A DNA stretch of 64,000 bases from Chitinophaga pinensis (GTDB lineage Bacteria; Pseudomonadota; Gammaproteobacteria; Burkholderiales; Burkholderiaceae_C), in contig CALPRQ020000011.1 of assembly GCA_943326015.2 (NCBI GenBank), forward strand, positions 22,852-86,851. Reading direction: 5' to 3'. The stretch's first letter is position 1. Every line of letters begins with the position of its first letter. This document shows, one piece after another, positions 29,484 to 39,700 of the stretch. Both the position numbers and the translations under genes were made by a program. The notes below the pieces were generated by a model. That model was not told where the DNA came from and made no database searches. It saw nothing but the letters and a program-made list of their open reading frames with translations.

Positions 29484-30029
29484 TCAAACCGCCTGCGCCC
29501 TGATCCAGTTCACCAGCTTGTCCAGGAACAGTTGGCCTTCCTCGTTGACCAGATAGGCCTCGGCTTCCTTCGAGTCGACGCAGGCCAGCAGCTTGTCCTT
29601 GAGCTCGCCTTGCTGTTGCAGCAGCCACAGCAGCTTGGCGCCGAGCTTCTGCGGCAGCTCGTTGCGGTGGATCAGCGTCGCCGCGCCCTTGGCACCGGGC
29701 GGTTGAATGCGGAAGATGACCAGCTCGGGGTTCGGCGTGCGCTGGCGGCGCTCCTTGCGGTTTTCCTCGACCTCCGCCCGGGTGACAGGGGCGGCGGCAG
29801 GTGCAGTCCAGTGGCTCAGTTCAGCACGAGAGCTCAGCTGGTCCAGCGTGATGCCATAAGTCACGATCTGCTTGACGATGTCGTCGATCACCTTGACGCA
29901 ATCGGTCTTCCAGCTCGATAGCTCGGCGTTGAGCTGTGTGAATGTCCGCAGTTCTTCGGCGCTCAGCGCCTGCTGCTGCTGGATCTTGCGGACGAGTTGT
30001 TCGAGTTCGGTTTGCCTGGGGAATTTCAT
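29484..30029 (-). CDS. Uncharacterised 181-aa protein, 4 nt downstream of a chemoreceptor gene
   Basis: Intact ORF directly behind the MCP stop; segment VIDDIVKQIVTYGITLDQLSS recalls the H-NS family N-terminus, remainder not recognised. Confidence 0.7.
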   Translation of the reverse strand: MKFPRQTELEQLVRKIQQQQALSAEELRTFTQLNAELSSWKTDCVKVIDDIVKQIVTYGITLDQLSSRAELSHWTAPAAAPVTRAEVEENRKERRQRTPNPELVIFRIQPPGAKGAATLIHRNELPQKLGAKLLWLLQQQGELKDKLLACVDSKEAEAYLVNEEGQLFLDKLVNWIRAQAV

Positions 30030-30033
30030 AGAT

Positions 30034-31590
30034 TCAGTTTAGTTTGAAGACCGAGACGGTCTGTACCAGTTCCTGTGCCTGCTCGTGCAGGCTGGTCGCG
30101 GCGGCGGCCATCTCCTCGACCAGCGTGGCGTTCTGCTGCGTGGCCTGGTCCATCTGCATCACGGCTTCGCCGACCTGCCCCACGCCCGCGCTTTGCTCGA
30201 CGCTGGCCGCGCTGATCTCGCCCATGATGTCGGTCACGCGCCGGATGCCCGCCACCACCTCGTTCATGGTCGCGCCGGCCTGGTCCACCTGCACCGAGCC
30301 CTGCTCGACGCGATCGACGCTGGTCGTGATCAGACCCTTGATCTCCTTGGCCGCCTCGGCGCTGCGCACCGCCAGGCTGCGCACTTCGGCCGCCACCACG
30401 GCAAAACCGCGCCCCTGCTCGCCGGCTCGCGCCGCCTCCACCGAGGCGTTCAAGGCCAGGATGTTGGTCTGGAAGGCGATGCCGTCGATGACGCCGATGA
30501 TGTCGGCAATGCGGCGCGAGCTGTCGTTGATGCCCTTCATCGTGTCGACCACCTGGGCCACCATCTCGCCGCCCTTGACCGCGATCTCGCTGGCGCTCTG
30601 GGCCAGCTGGTTGGCCTGGCGCGCGTTGTCCGAGTTCTGCCGCACGGTCGAGCCCAGCCGCTCCATCGAGGCCGAGGTTTCCTCCAGCGCGCTGGCCTGG
30701 TTCTCGGTCCGGCCAGACAACTCCATATTGCCCTGGGCGATCTGCTCGCTGGCGCTGGCCAGGTTTTCGGAGCTCCGGTGCACCTGACGCACCATCTTCG
30801 CCAGCTGCTCGCGCATGGACTGGAGCGCCGTCAGCAGGTTGTCGGAGTCTGGGTATTTGATGTCGATCCTGGTGCCCAGGTCGCCGGCCGCGATGCGTCG
30901 CGTGATTTCGGCCGCGTAGCGGGGCTCGCCGCCGAGTTGCTGCAGGATGCTGCGCGAGATCAGCAGGCTCAGGGCCAGCACCGCCAGCATCAGCACCAGC
31001 ACCCCCGCCACCAGGCCGGTGGCGCGCTGCATCAGCGTGGCGTTCACGCTGTCCACGTAGATGCCCGAACCGATGATCCAGCTCCAGCTGCTCAAGCCCT
31101 TGACATACGAGATCTTGGGCTGCGGTGTCTCGCTGCCGGGCTTGGGCCACTGGTAGCTGACGAAGCCCTCGCCATGCTGCCTGACGTCATCGATCATCTC
31201 CTGGAAGAAGAGCTTGCCGTCCGGGTCCTTGGCGGCTTTCATGTTGACGCCGTTGAGCTTGGCCTGTATGGGGTGCATCAGCATCTTGCCCTGCATGTCC
31301 TGGACCCAGAAGTACTCGCCCTGCCCATAGCGCAGGTCCTTGATCGCGGCCATGGCCTGTTGCTGGGCCAGCTCGCGCGACAGGCTGCCTTGGCGTTCGA
31401 GCGATTCGAAGTAGGTCGCGATGCCGATGGCCGTTTCCACCGTCTGCTGCACGTTGCGTTCCCGTTCTTTCAGCAACAGTTGGTGTTCCGTGAACAGGAA
31501 GACTGCCGTCAGCGCGGCAATGCCCAGCAAGGCGCTGATGATCAGGGTTATTAATCTTGTGGAAACGGAAGTATTCTTTATGTTAAACAT
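30034..31590 (-). CDS. Methyl-accepting chemotaxis protein (single-Cache-type sensor)
   Basis: Periplasmic [30 protein letters not shown]...[14 protein letters not shown] (sCache-like), HAMP, MCP signalling domain. Alternative start at 31614. Confidence 0.93.
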   Translation of the reverse strand: MFNIKNTSVSTRLITLIISALLGIAALTAVFLFTEHQLLLKERERNVQQTVETAIGIATYFESLERQGSLSRELAQQQAMAAIKDLRYGQGEYFWVQDMQGKMLMHPIQAKLNGVNMKAAKDPDGKLFFQEMIDDVRQHGEGFVSYQWPKPGSETPQPKISYVKGLSSWSWIIGSGIYVDSVNATLMQRATGLVAGVLVLMLAVLALSLLISRSILQQLGGEPRYAAEITRRIAAGDLGTRIDIKYPDSDNLLTALQSMREQLAKMVRQVHRSSENLASASEQIAQGNMELSGRTENQASALEETSASMERLGSTVRQNSDNARQANQLAQSASEIAVKGGEMVAQVVDTMKGINDSSRRIADIIGVIDGIAFQTNILALNASVEAARAGEQGRGFAVVAAEVRSLAVRSAEAAKEIKGLITTSVDRVEQGSVQVDQAGATMNEVVAGIRRVTDIMGEISAASVEQSAGVGQVGEAVMQMDQATQQNATLVEEMAAAATSLHEQAQELVQTVSVFKLN

Positions 31591-31775
31591 GTCTGGGGGG
31601 TATGAAGGCGGCACGGTGGCCTTGATGGCTCAGGTCCAGTTGCCAGCGGATCTTGCGCTGGCGTTTTCAAGCGCTTACGTGATCAAAATGTATCCAACCA
31701 TTTCCAATAGTCGAATGGATCATACATAAAGTTGAAGGGCTGCCAGTTCGTCCGAGTCCGGCTGGCTGCGCGCGT

Positions 31776-31809
31776 AAAAAAGCCGCCAAGCTCCTGCGAG
31801 CTGGGCGGC
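31776..31809 (-). terminator. Rho-independent terminator downstream of the winged-helix regulator
   Basis: Minus strand GCCGCCcAGCTC-gcag-GAGCTtGGCGGC followed by TTTTTT. Confidence 0.8.
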
Positions 31810-31840
31810 CAAGCCTTGGGTCTGAAATGAAGGTGGGCGA

Positions 31841-32197
31841 TCAGGCCTGACGCGCAGCGTCCATGCACTGACCGAGCTGGTCGAAGCACTGGTCGGCCAG
31901 CGGGGTCGGCATCACGTACTTGGTACGGCTGTCGATGGTGTCGTTGATCAGCATGATCATGCCCTTGGCGCGCAGCGTCTTGAGGCGGCGGTGCACGGTG
32001 CTGGGCGAAATCTCCTTGGACATGTGCATGGCTTCCAGCACGGTGATCTGCTTGCCGGTGTGCCAGACGGCGGCGAAGCTGTCCAGCAGCGACTGCTCGA
32101 CCGCGTCCAGCATCGGGAAGGTCGGCAGGTCACGGATGGCCTTGACCAGATTGAGGAACTTCAGATAGGCCTGTGAATGGTGGGTGCTCGTTTGCAT
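31841..32197 (-). CDS. Winged-helix (MarR-like) transcriptional regulator
   Basis: 118 aa; ITVLEAMHMSKEISPSTVHRRLKTLRAKGMIMLINDTIDSRTKYVMPT. Confidence 0.75.
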   Translation of the reverse strand: MQTSTHHSQAYLKFLNLVKAIRDLPTFPMLDAVEQSLLDSFAAVWHTGKQITVLEAMHMSKEISPSTVHRRLKTLRAKGMIMLINDTIDSRTKYVMPTPLADQCFDQLGQCMDAARQA

Positions 32198-32406
32198 GTT
32201 GCTAACTATATCGTGTCAGTGCGGCCGAAATCAAGAGGCAGAACAACTTGTAACGGAAAAAGGGGTGGAATTATCGCTCCTGCCGGCCCGCCTGGCCGCC
32301 GCTTGAGGGTAAACCCTGCTGTCGGCCCGGCCACCCGGGGCGGCCCTGGCCTATGATGTCCGCAGGAGGGTCGCCGTCCGGGCGGCCGTACAGAAGGCTG
32401 GATATC

Positions 32407-32892
32407 ATGAAATTGCTCGTCCCGATCGATGGTTCCGAACTGGCGCTGCAGGCGCTGCAGCATGCGATTGACCTGGCGCGCGCCGGGCTGGCGGTCGAGC
32501 TGGTGCTCGCCAACGTGCAGGAGCCGGCATCGACCTATGAACTGCTGACGCTGCACGATCCCGAGGCGCTGGCCGAGGTGGCAGTCGGAGCTGGTCGCGA
32601 TCTGATGGCGCCCGCGGTGCAGCTCGCCGACGTCGCTGGCCTGCCTTATGCCGAGACCGTGGTGGTCGGCGACGTGGTGCCTGCGCTGCTTGAACTGCTG
32701 GAGGAGGAGGGCTGCGAGGCGATTGTCATGGGCAGCCACGGCATGGGCCTGGTGCGCAGCGCGCTGGGCTCGGTCTCGCGCGCCATGCTCGAGCAGGCAC
32801 CGGTGCCGGTGACCTTCGTCAAGGCCCGGCCCGAACCCGAGCAGGAAGCCGATTCGGGCGACGACGAGGACCTCGTGGCCGACGCGGACTGA
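32407..32892 (+). CDS. Universal stress protein (UspA family)
   Basis: MKLLVPIDGSELALQALQHAIDLA; GCEAIVMGSHGMGLVRSALGSVSRAMLEQAPVPVTFVK nucleotide-binding pattern. Confidence 0.93.
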   Translation: MKLLVPIDGSELALQALQHAIDLARAGLAVELVLANVQEPASTYELLTLHDPEALAEVAVGAGRDLMAPAVQLADVAGLPYAETVVVGDVVPALLELLEEEGCEAIVMGSHGMGLVRSALGSVSRAMLEQAPVPVTFVKARPEPEQEADSGDDEDLVADAD

Positions 32893-32913
32893 GGTCCGGC
32901 CAGCCGCCCGGTC

Positions 32914-33549
32914 TCAGCCGCTGAGCACCGGGAAGATCTTGACCAGTCCGGCCGCCATCACCTCGACCGAGATCGCCGCCAGGATCAGGCCCATGATCCG
33001 CGTCATCACGTTGATGCCGGTCTTGCCCAGGATGCGCTCGATCGGTTCGGCCAGCGTGAAACAGATCGCGGTGGCCAGCCCGATCACCACGCCGTAGCCC
33101 ACCAGCGCGGCGTGCTGCAGCAGCGTCCTGGCCTGGTCGGCGTAGATCACGACGGTCGACATCGTGGCCGGGCCGGTCAGCAGCGGGATGGTCAGCGGCA
33201 CCACCGCGATCGAGGCCCGCGCGGAGGCATCGTCGACCTCGTCGGGCGTGGTGCGCGCCTCGGCCGGCTGGGCGTTGAGCATCGACAGCGCCGAGGTCAG
33301 GAGCAGCATGCCGCCGCCGACCTGGAAGCTCGCCAGCGAGATGCCGAAGAAGTCCAGGATCTGCAGGCCCAGCAGCGCGCAGCCCGCGATCACGGCGAAG
33401 GCGCTGCACGAGGCGATCAGCACCGTGCGGCGGCGCTGCGCCTCGGAAAACCCTTGCGTGTAGTGGATGAAGAAGGGCACGATCGCCAGTGGGTTGACGA
33501 TGGCCAGCAGGGTGATCAGCGGCTTGAAGTCCATCGCCGCATTGTGCAT
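32914..33549 (-). CDS. MarC-family membrane protein
   Basis: FKPLITLLAIVNPLAIVPFFIHYTQG; VVPLTIPLLTGPATMSTVVIYAD; GINVMTRIMGLILAAISVEVMAAGL. Confidence 0.92.
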   Translation of the reverse strand: MHNAAMDFKPLITLLAIVNPLAIVPFFIHYTQGFSEAQRRRTVLIASCSAFAVIAGCALLGLQILDFFGISLASFQVGGGMLLLTSALSMLNAQPAEARTTPDEVDDASARASIAVVPLTIPLLTGPATMSTVVIYADQARTLLQHAALVGYGVVIGLATAICFTLAEPIERILGKTGINVMTRIMGLILAAISVEVMAAGLVKIFPVLSG

Positions 33550-33599
33550 GTGAGGGGCGCCGGATTCCGCTAATCTTGCAGGTTCCGTACTACAGAAGG

Positions 33600-34298
33600 A
33601 TGTTTTTCATGGGCCAGTTCATCGATATCGTTGCCGCCGACGGCTTCACTTGTTCTGCCTACCTGGCCGAGCCAGTCGGCCAGCCGCGTGGCGCCGTCGT
33701 GGTGCTGCAGGAGATCTTCGGCGTCAACTCGCATGTCCGCGCCGTGGCAGACGGCTATGCGGCGCAAGGCTACCTCGCGCTCGCGCCTTCGACCTTCGAG
33801 CGCGTCAAGTCCGGCGTCGAGCTCGGCTACACCGACGCCGACATGCAGGCCGGCTTCGCGCTCAAGCTGGCGGTCGAGGCGCTGCCGGCGCCCGGCGTGC
33901 TGGCCGACATCCAGGCCGCCATCGACGAAGCGGCCCGCCGCAGCGGCGGCAAGGTCGGCGTCGTCGGCTATTGCTGGGGCGGCCTGCTGACCTGGCGCAG
34001 CGCCTGCGAGCTGCAGGGCCTGGCGGCAGCCGTGCCCTACTACGGCGGCGGCATGACCACCCCCGACGAGGTCGCGCGCAGCCCGAAATGCCCGGTGCTG
34101 GCGCATTTCGCCGAGCAGGACAACTGGATTCCGATGGATACGGTCGAGACCTTCCGCACCGCCCAGCCCGGCGTCGAGGTGCACAGCTATGACGCCCACC
34201 ACGGCTTCAACTGCGACCAGCGCGGTGCCTCGCACCCGCCTTCGGCCGCGCTGGCGCGCGAGCGCACGCTGGCTTTCCTTGCCCGACAGCTCGGCTGA
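33600..34298 (+). CDS. Dienelactone hydrolase family protein
   Basis: AVVVLQEIFGVNSHVRAVADGYAAQGYLALAPSTFER; VGVVGYCWGGLLTW nucleophile motif; DAHHGFNCD. Confidence 0.93.
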   Translation: MFFMGQFIDIVAADGFTCSAYLAEPVGQPRGAVVVLQEIFGVNSHVRAVADGYAAQGYLALAPSTFERVKSGVELGYTDADMQAGFALKLAVEALPAPGVLADIQAAIDEAARRSGGKVGVVGYCWGGLLTWRSACELQGLAAAVPYYGGGMTTPDEVARSPKCPVLAHFAEQDNWIPMDTVETFRTAQPGVEVHSYDAHHGFNCDQRGASHPPSAALARERTLAFLARQLG

Positions 34299-34342
34299 TT
34301 TCCAGGTTGACCTCTGGCGCCGGTTGCTGGCGCATTGACATG

Positions 34343-34379
34343 AAAAACCCCCTGAGCGTCTTCCGACGGCAGGGGTTTT
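34343..34379. terminator. Bidirectional terminator between DLH-family gene and phoX
   Basis: AAAACCCCCTG...CAGGGGTTTT inverted repeat between convergent genes, A-tract on one side and T-tract on the other. Confidence 0.75.
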
Positions 34380-34412
34380 GCGCTGTTGCATGGGCCTGGA
34401 GGCCCCGCAGCG

Positions 34413-36605
34413 TCAGAGGCCGATCGGCCCGCCGTCGGTGCGGGTGATCACCATCGTGGCCGAGCGCGGGCGCCTGGTCGAGCCCGGGTTGGTCTGGCTG
34501 TCCGGCCAGTGGCTGGACAGCGCGTCGAGCCGGCTCTCTTCGCCCGGGTGCTGGATGTTGCAGAACATGGTGCGGCCGTCCGGCGTGATCGCGATGCCGG
34601 TGATCTCGCAGTCCTTCGGGCCGACCAGGAAGCGGCGCACGCTGTCGGGCGTGGCCCTGGCGCCGACCCGGGTCTCGGTGCCACCGGCAGCCACAGCCTG
34701 GCCGCCGTCGCCGACCTGGCCGGGCACGGCGGCCAGCATCATGCAGTTGGTCTCGTCGGTGTAGGCGTTGTCGTCGGTCTGGATCCAGAGCAGGCCGCGC
34801 GGGTCGAAGTACAGGCCGTCCGGGCTCGAGAAGTCGTTGACCGCGGTCAGGCCCGACAGGTTGACGTCGGCGGCGGCATCGTCCTGGGCGCCGAACAGGT
34901 AGATGTCCCAGCTGAAGCGGGTCGAAGCCTGGCCACCGAGTTCCTTCCAGCGGATGATGTGACCGTTCGGGTTGCCTTGGTTGACCTTGGTCTTGCCGTC
35001 GGCGTTGAAGGTATCGCTGTAATAGCGCGGGTTGGCCGCGTCGGGCTTGAGCTGGCTGCCAGTCGGGCTGGCGTCGTGGGCGACACGGTTGCTGTTGTTG
35101 GTCAAGGTCATGTAGACCTCGTGGTTGAGCGGATTCACCGCACCCCATTCCGGACGGTCCATCTTGGTCGCGCCGAGCGAGTCGGCGGCCAGGCGCGCGT
35201 GGATCAGTACGTCGGCCTGGTCGGCGAAGGGATAGAGCTTGTGGCTGGCGTCCAGCCCGTTTTTGCCATGGGTCAGTTCGAGCCATTCGCCGCTGCCGTC
35301 GGCGTTGAACCTGGCGACATAGAGCTGGCCTTCGTCGAGGTACTTGGCGCCTGCGGCCAAGCCACCGTTGACATCGGCCTCGTCCCACAGCGCCTTCGAG
35401 ACGAACTTGTAGATGTATTCGTTGCGCGAATCGTCGCCGCTGTAGATCACGATCGGCTGGCCCTTGCGCGCCGGTACCGGCCAGGCGCCCTCGTGGTTGA
35501 AGCGGCCCAGCGCGCTGCGCTTGACCGGGGTGCTGTCGGGGCGGAAGGGGTCGATCTCGACCACCCAGCCGAAGGTGTTGCAGCTGTTGCGGTAGTCGTC
35601 GCCGGCGCTGGCGCCGCTGACGACGCTGTTCCAGCGCGCGAACAGGTCGTCGCTGCCGGCGCTGTCCCAGCCGTAGGGGCTCTTGCGGCCGTCGCTCATG
35701 CCGTAGCGCTTGAGGCCGGCGATCTCCTTGGCGCTGCGCCTGGCGTCATCGCCAGCAGAGCCGTTGACATGGCGGCTGATGACGTTGGTGTAGTTTTCCT
35801 CGCAGGTCAGGTAGGTGCCCCAGGGGGTGTAGCCGTTGGCGCAGTTGTTGTTGGTGCCGCGCGTCTTCATGCCATCGGGCGAGAACTTGGTCCTGACCAG
35901 CTCGCTGCCCTTGACCGGGCCGCCGAAGTCGATCGGGGTGGCCGAGGTGATGCGGCGGTTGTAGCGCGAGCCACGCACCAGGCTCATGCCGGCGCCCTGG
36001 GCGTCGCGCTTGACCTCGACCACGCTGACGCCGTGGGCATGGATTTCCTTCTCGACCTCGCTGGCGACGCGGCTGGCGCCGGCGGTCCTGCCGTTCGGGT
36101 GCAGCGCGAAGGGGGCCACCACGTATTCGTGGTTGACGCACAGCAGGCCGCGATCCGAGCGGCGGGCGTCGAAGCGGCCGGATTCGCCCAGGCCGAAGAA
36201 GTACATGCCGTCATGACCGTCGCCGATGCGGCGGTTGTAGGAGTCGGCGCTCTCGCTGCCGTCGCCCTTCCAGGATTCGTCGCCCCAGTGCATCGGGTCG
36301 CCCAGGGCGTGCAGGATGCTCATCTGGTAGCCGGCCGGCAGCGTGACCTGGTCGTCGCGGTGCTTGGCCACCGAGCCGAAACCCAGCTTGAGCACGGCCT
36401 GCTTCGCCTGCGTTGCACCGTTCGCCTTGCCCTGTGCCGCCATTGCCGAGCCGCCCAGCAGCAGGCCGGTGGTCACGCCGATGCCGCCCTGCAGCGCGAG
36501 ACGGCGGCTCAGGCGCGCGGCCAGCAGTTCATCGATGTGGGCGTTGTCGGAGAAGTTGACGTTCTCGCCGTCGTTGAATTCGTCCTTGGGGCTGGGGTGC
36601 GACAT
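34413..36605 (-). CDS. phoX: PhoX-family alkaline phosphatase
   Basis: LSRRLALQGGIGVTTGLLLGG Tat-like signal; TNNNCANGYTPWGTYLTCEENYTNV and FSSPDGLYFDPRGLLWIQTDDN typical of PhoX (DUF839). Confidence 0.92.
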   Translation of the reverse strand: MSHPSPKDEFNDGENVNFSDNAHIDELLAARLSRRLALQGGIGVTTGLLLGGSAMAAQGKANGATQAKQAVLKLGFGSVAKHRDDQVTLPAGYQMSILHALGDPMHWGDESWKGDGSESADSYNRRIGDGHDGMYFFGLGESGRFDARRSDRGLLCVNHEYVVAPFALHPNGRTAGASRVASEVEKEIHAHGVSVVEVKRDAQGAGMSLVRGSRYNRRITSATPIDFGGPVKGSELVRTKFSPDGMKTRGTNNNCANGYTPWGTYLTCEENYTNVISRHVNGSAGDDARRSAKEIAGLKRYGMSDGRKSPYGWDSAGSDDLFARWNSVVSGASAGDDYRNSCNTFGWVVEIDPFRPDSTPVKRSALGRFNHEGAWPVPARKGQPIVIYSGDDSRNEYIYKFVSKALWDEADVNGGLAAGAKYLDEGQLYVARFNADGSGEWLELTHGKNGLDASHKLYPFADQADVLIHARLAADSLGATKMDRPEWGAVNPLNHEVYMTLTNNSNRVAHDASPTGSQLKPDAANPRYYSDTFNADGKTKVNQGNPNGHIIRWKELGGQASTRFSWDIYLFGAQDDAAADVNLSGLTAVNDFSSPDGLYFDPRGLLWIQTDDNAYTDETNCMMLAAVPGQVGDGGQAVAAGGTETRVGARATPDSVRRFLVGPKDCEITGIAITPDGRTMFCNIQHPGEESRLDALSSHWPDSQTNPGSTRRPRSATMVITRTDGGPIGL

Positions 36606-36774
36606 GCGGGTGACTCCGGTAAAACAGCTAAAGCCTGATCTTTGCGGGCAATTGTTTCATTTTCATGGCGCCCTTGAGTCATCTTGGTGACGTCGCGCCG
36701 GTGGAAGCTCGGCAAGCCTGTTCATCCGGCACTGCGCTTCGTATCATGGCAGCGTGATGCGGCAGGAGGCCAAC

Positions 36775-39700
36775 ATGAACGCTCCCTGGTCAGATTCCGT
36801 GCGGGCGGCGCTGGGCACCGTTTCGCTCGACGACAAATACGCGCTGGCGCGCGGCCATGTCTTCATGAGCGGCATCCAGGCGCTGGTGCGGCTGCCGATG
36901 CTGCAGCAGCAGCGCGACGCGCAGGCCGGCCGCCACACCGCCGGCCTGGTCAGCGGCTACCGCGGCTCGCCGCTGGGCGGCTACGACCTGGCGCTCTGGA
37001 AGGCGAGGCCGCATCTGGACGCGCACCAGATCGTGTTCCAGCCCGGCGTCAACGAGGAGCTTGCGGCGACCGCGCTCTGGGGCACGCAGATGCTGGGCTA
37101 TGCGCCGCCGGGCAGCCAGAAGTTTGATGGCGTGTTCGGTCTCTGGTATGGCAAGGGACCGGGGGTGGACCGCTGCTCGGACGTCTTCAAGCATGCCAAC
37201 CTGGCCGGCACCACGCCCTGGGGCGGCGTGATCGCGGTCGCGGGCGACGACCATGCGGCCAAGAGCTCGAGCGCGCCGCACCAGAGCGACCATGTGTTCA
37301 AGGCCTGTGGCCTGCCGGTGTTCTTCCCGTCCAGCGTGCAGGAGATCCTCGATCTGGGCATCCACGCCTTCGCCATGAGCCGCTACGCGGGGCTGTGGGC
37401 CGGCATGAAGACGATCCAGGAGGTGGTCGAGTCGGGCGCCGGGGTCGAGGTCGATCCGGAGCGGGTGCAGATCGTGCTGCCCGACTTCCCCATGCCAGAG
37501 GGCGGGCTGCATATCCGCTGGCCCGACACCCCGCTGGCGCAGGAAGACCGGCTCATGAACCACAAGTGGTACGCCGCGCTGGCCTATGTGCGGGCCAACC
37601 GGCTCAACCACGATGTCTGGTCGGGGCCGGATGACCGCTACGGCATCATCGCCAGCGGCAAGGCCTGGGGCGACACCTTGCAGGCGCTGGCCGACCTCGG
37701 GCTGGACCAGGCCGCCTGTCGCGCGCTCGGCATCCGGTTGCACAAGGTCGCGCTGGTCTGGCCGCTGGAAGCACAGACGGTGCGCGAGTTCGCCACCGGC
37801 CTGCAGGAGATCCTGGTGGTGGAGGAGAAGCGCCAGGTCATCGAGTATCAGCTCAAGGAGGAACTCTACAACTGGCGCCCCGATGTGCGCCCCGACGTGC
37901 TGGGCAAGTTCGACGAGCAGGGCGCCGACCACAGCGGCGGCGAGTGGAGCCTGCCCGACCCGAGCGGCCAGACGCTGCTGCGCGCGACCGCCGACCTGAC
38001 GCCGGCCTTGATCGCGCGCGCGATCGGACGCCGGCTGCAGCGGCGCGGCCTGCTGCCGTCGGGCAGCGCGATCGCGCAGCGGATCGAGGCCCGGCTGGCG
38101 CTGCTCGACGCGCGCGAGCAATCGCTGCAGCAGCTCTATGCGGGCGGCAGCGCGCCGGAGCGACCGCCCTGGTACTGCTCGGGCTGTCCGCACAACCGCT
38201 CGACCGTCGTGCCCGAGGGCTCGCGCGCCATCGCCGGCATCGGTTGCCATTACATGGTGACCTGGATGAATCGCAACACCCAGGGCTTCACCCAGATGGG
38301 CGGCGAGGGTGTGCCCTGGGTCGGCCAGCAGCCCTTCAGCCGCGAGACCCACCTGTTCGCCAACCTGGGCGATGGCACTTATTTCCACAGCGGGCTGCTG
38401 GCGATCCGCCAGACGATCGCGGCCGGCGTCAACATCACCTACAAGATCCTCTACAACGATGCGGTCGCGATGACCGGCGGCCAGCCGGTGGGCGAGCGGC
38501 CCGAGGGCTGTTCGGTGCTGCAGATCGTGCACAGCCTGCGCGCCGAGGGCGTGCGCCGGATCGTGATCGTGACCGACGAGCCGCTCAAGTATGTGAATGC
38601 GGAGCAGTGCCTGCCCGGCGGTGTCACATTGCGCCTGCCGCCCGAGGTGCCAGTCGAGCATCGCGACGAGCTCGACCGCCTGCAGCGCGAGTTCCGCGCG
38701 GTGGCGGGCACCACCGCCATCATCTACGACCAGACCTGCGCGACCGAGAAGCGGCGTCGGCGCAAGCGCGGCCAGCTGGTCGAGCCGGCGCGGCGCGTCT
38801 ATATCAACGCCGCCGTCTGCGAAGGCTGCGGCGACTGCGGCGAGAAAAGCAACTGCCTGAGCGTCGAGCCGCTCGAAACCGAGCTCGGTCGCAAGCGCCA
38901 GATCAACCAGGGCAGCTGCAACCTCGACTACTCCTGCCTGGACGGCTTCTGTCCCAGCTTCGTGACGGTCGAGGGTGGACGGCTGCGGCGTACGGCAGCA
39001 AAAGGCCTGCCCGATCCGGCCAGCCTGGGCGAGCTGCCCGAGCCCGATCTGCCAGCGACCAGCCACCCCTACGGCATCCTGATCGCCGGGGTGGGCGGCA
39101 CTGGCGTCATCACGCTGGGCCAGCTGATCGGCGAGGCCGCCTTCCTGGACGGGCGCGGCGTCGTGACGCAGGACGCCGCCGGTCTGGCGCAGAAGGGCGG
39201 TGCGACCTGGAGCCATGTGCAGATCGCCGACCGGCAGCCCGACATCCTGACCACGCGCGTGAGCCTGGCCGAGGCCGACCTGCTGCTGGGTTGCGACCCC
39301 ATCGTCGCCGCGCAAGCCGAGTCGGTGTCACGCCTGCGCGCCGGCCGCAGCCGGGTGGCGCTCAACTCGCATGTCGCGCCGACGGCGGCCTTCGTGCACC
39401 AAGGTGGCTGGAAGAGTCCGGGCGCGCAATGCCAGGACCTGCTCGGGCAGGCAGTCGGCGCGCAGGCGCTGGCCGTGCTCGACGCCGAGGCCATCGCGCG
39501 CCAGCTGGTCGGCGACGCGATCTACGCCAACCCGGTGCTGCTGGGCTATGCCTGGCAGCGCGGCTGGGTGCCGGTGCGGCGCGAGTCGCTGCAGCGCGCG
39601 ATCGAGCTCAACGCCACGGCGGTGGAGCAGAACCTGGCCGCCTTCGAATGGGGTCGGCTGGCGGCCCACGACGGTGCGCGCGTGCAGGCCTTGCTGGCGC

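Noticed and set aside
31591-31740. Sigma-28 (FliA) promoter upstream of the second chemoreceptor
   Set aside because: No TAAA-N15-GCCGATAA-like match seen.
36606-36774. Possible Pho box upstream of phoX
   Set aside because: No CTGTCAT-like direct repeat found; only a GTCA-N6-TGAC dyad that does not match the Pho consensus.
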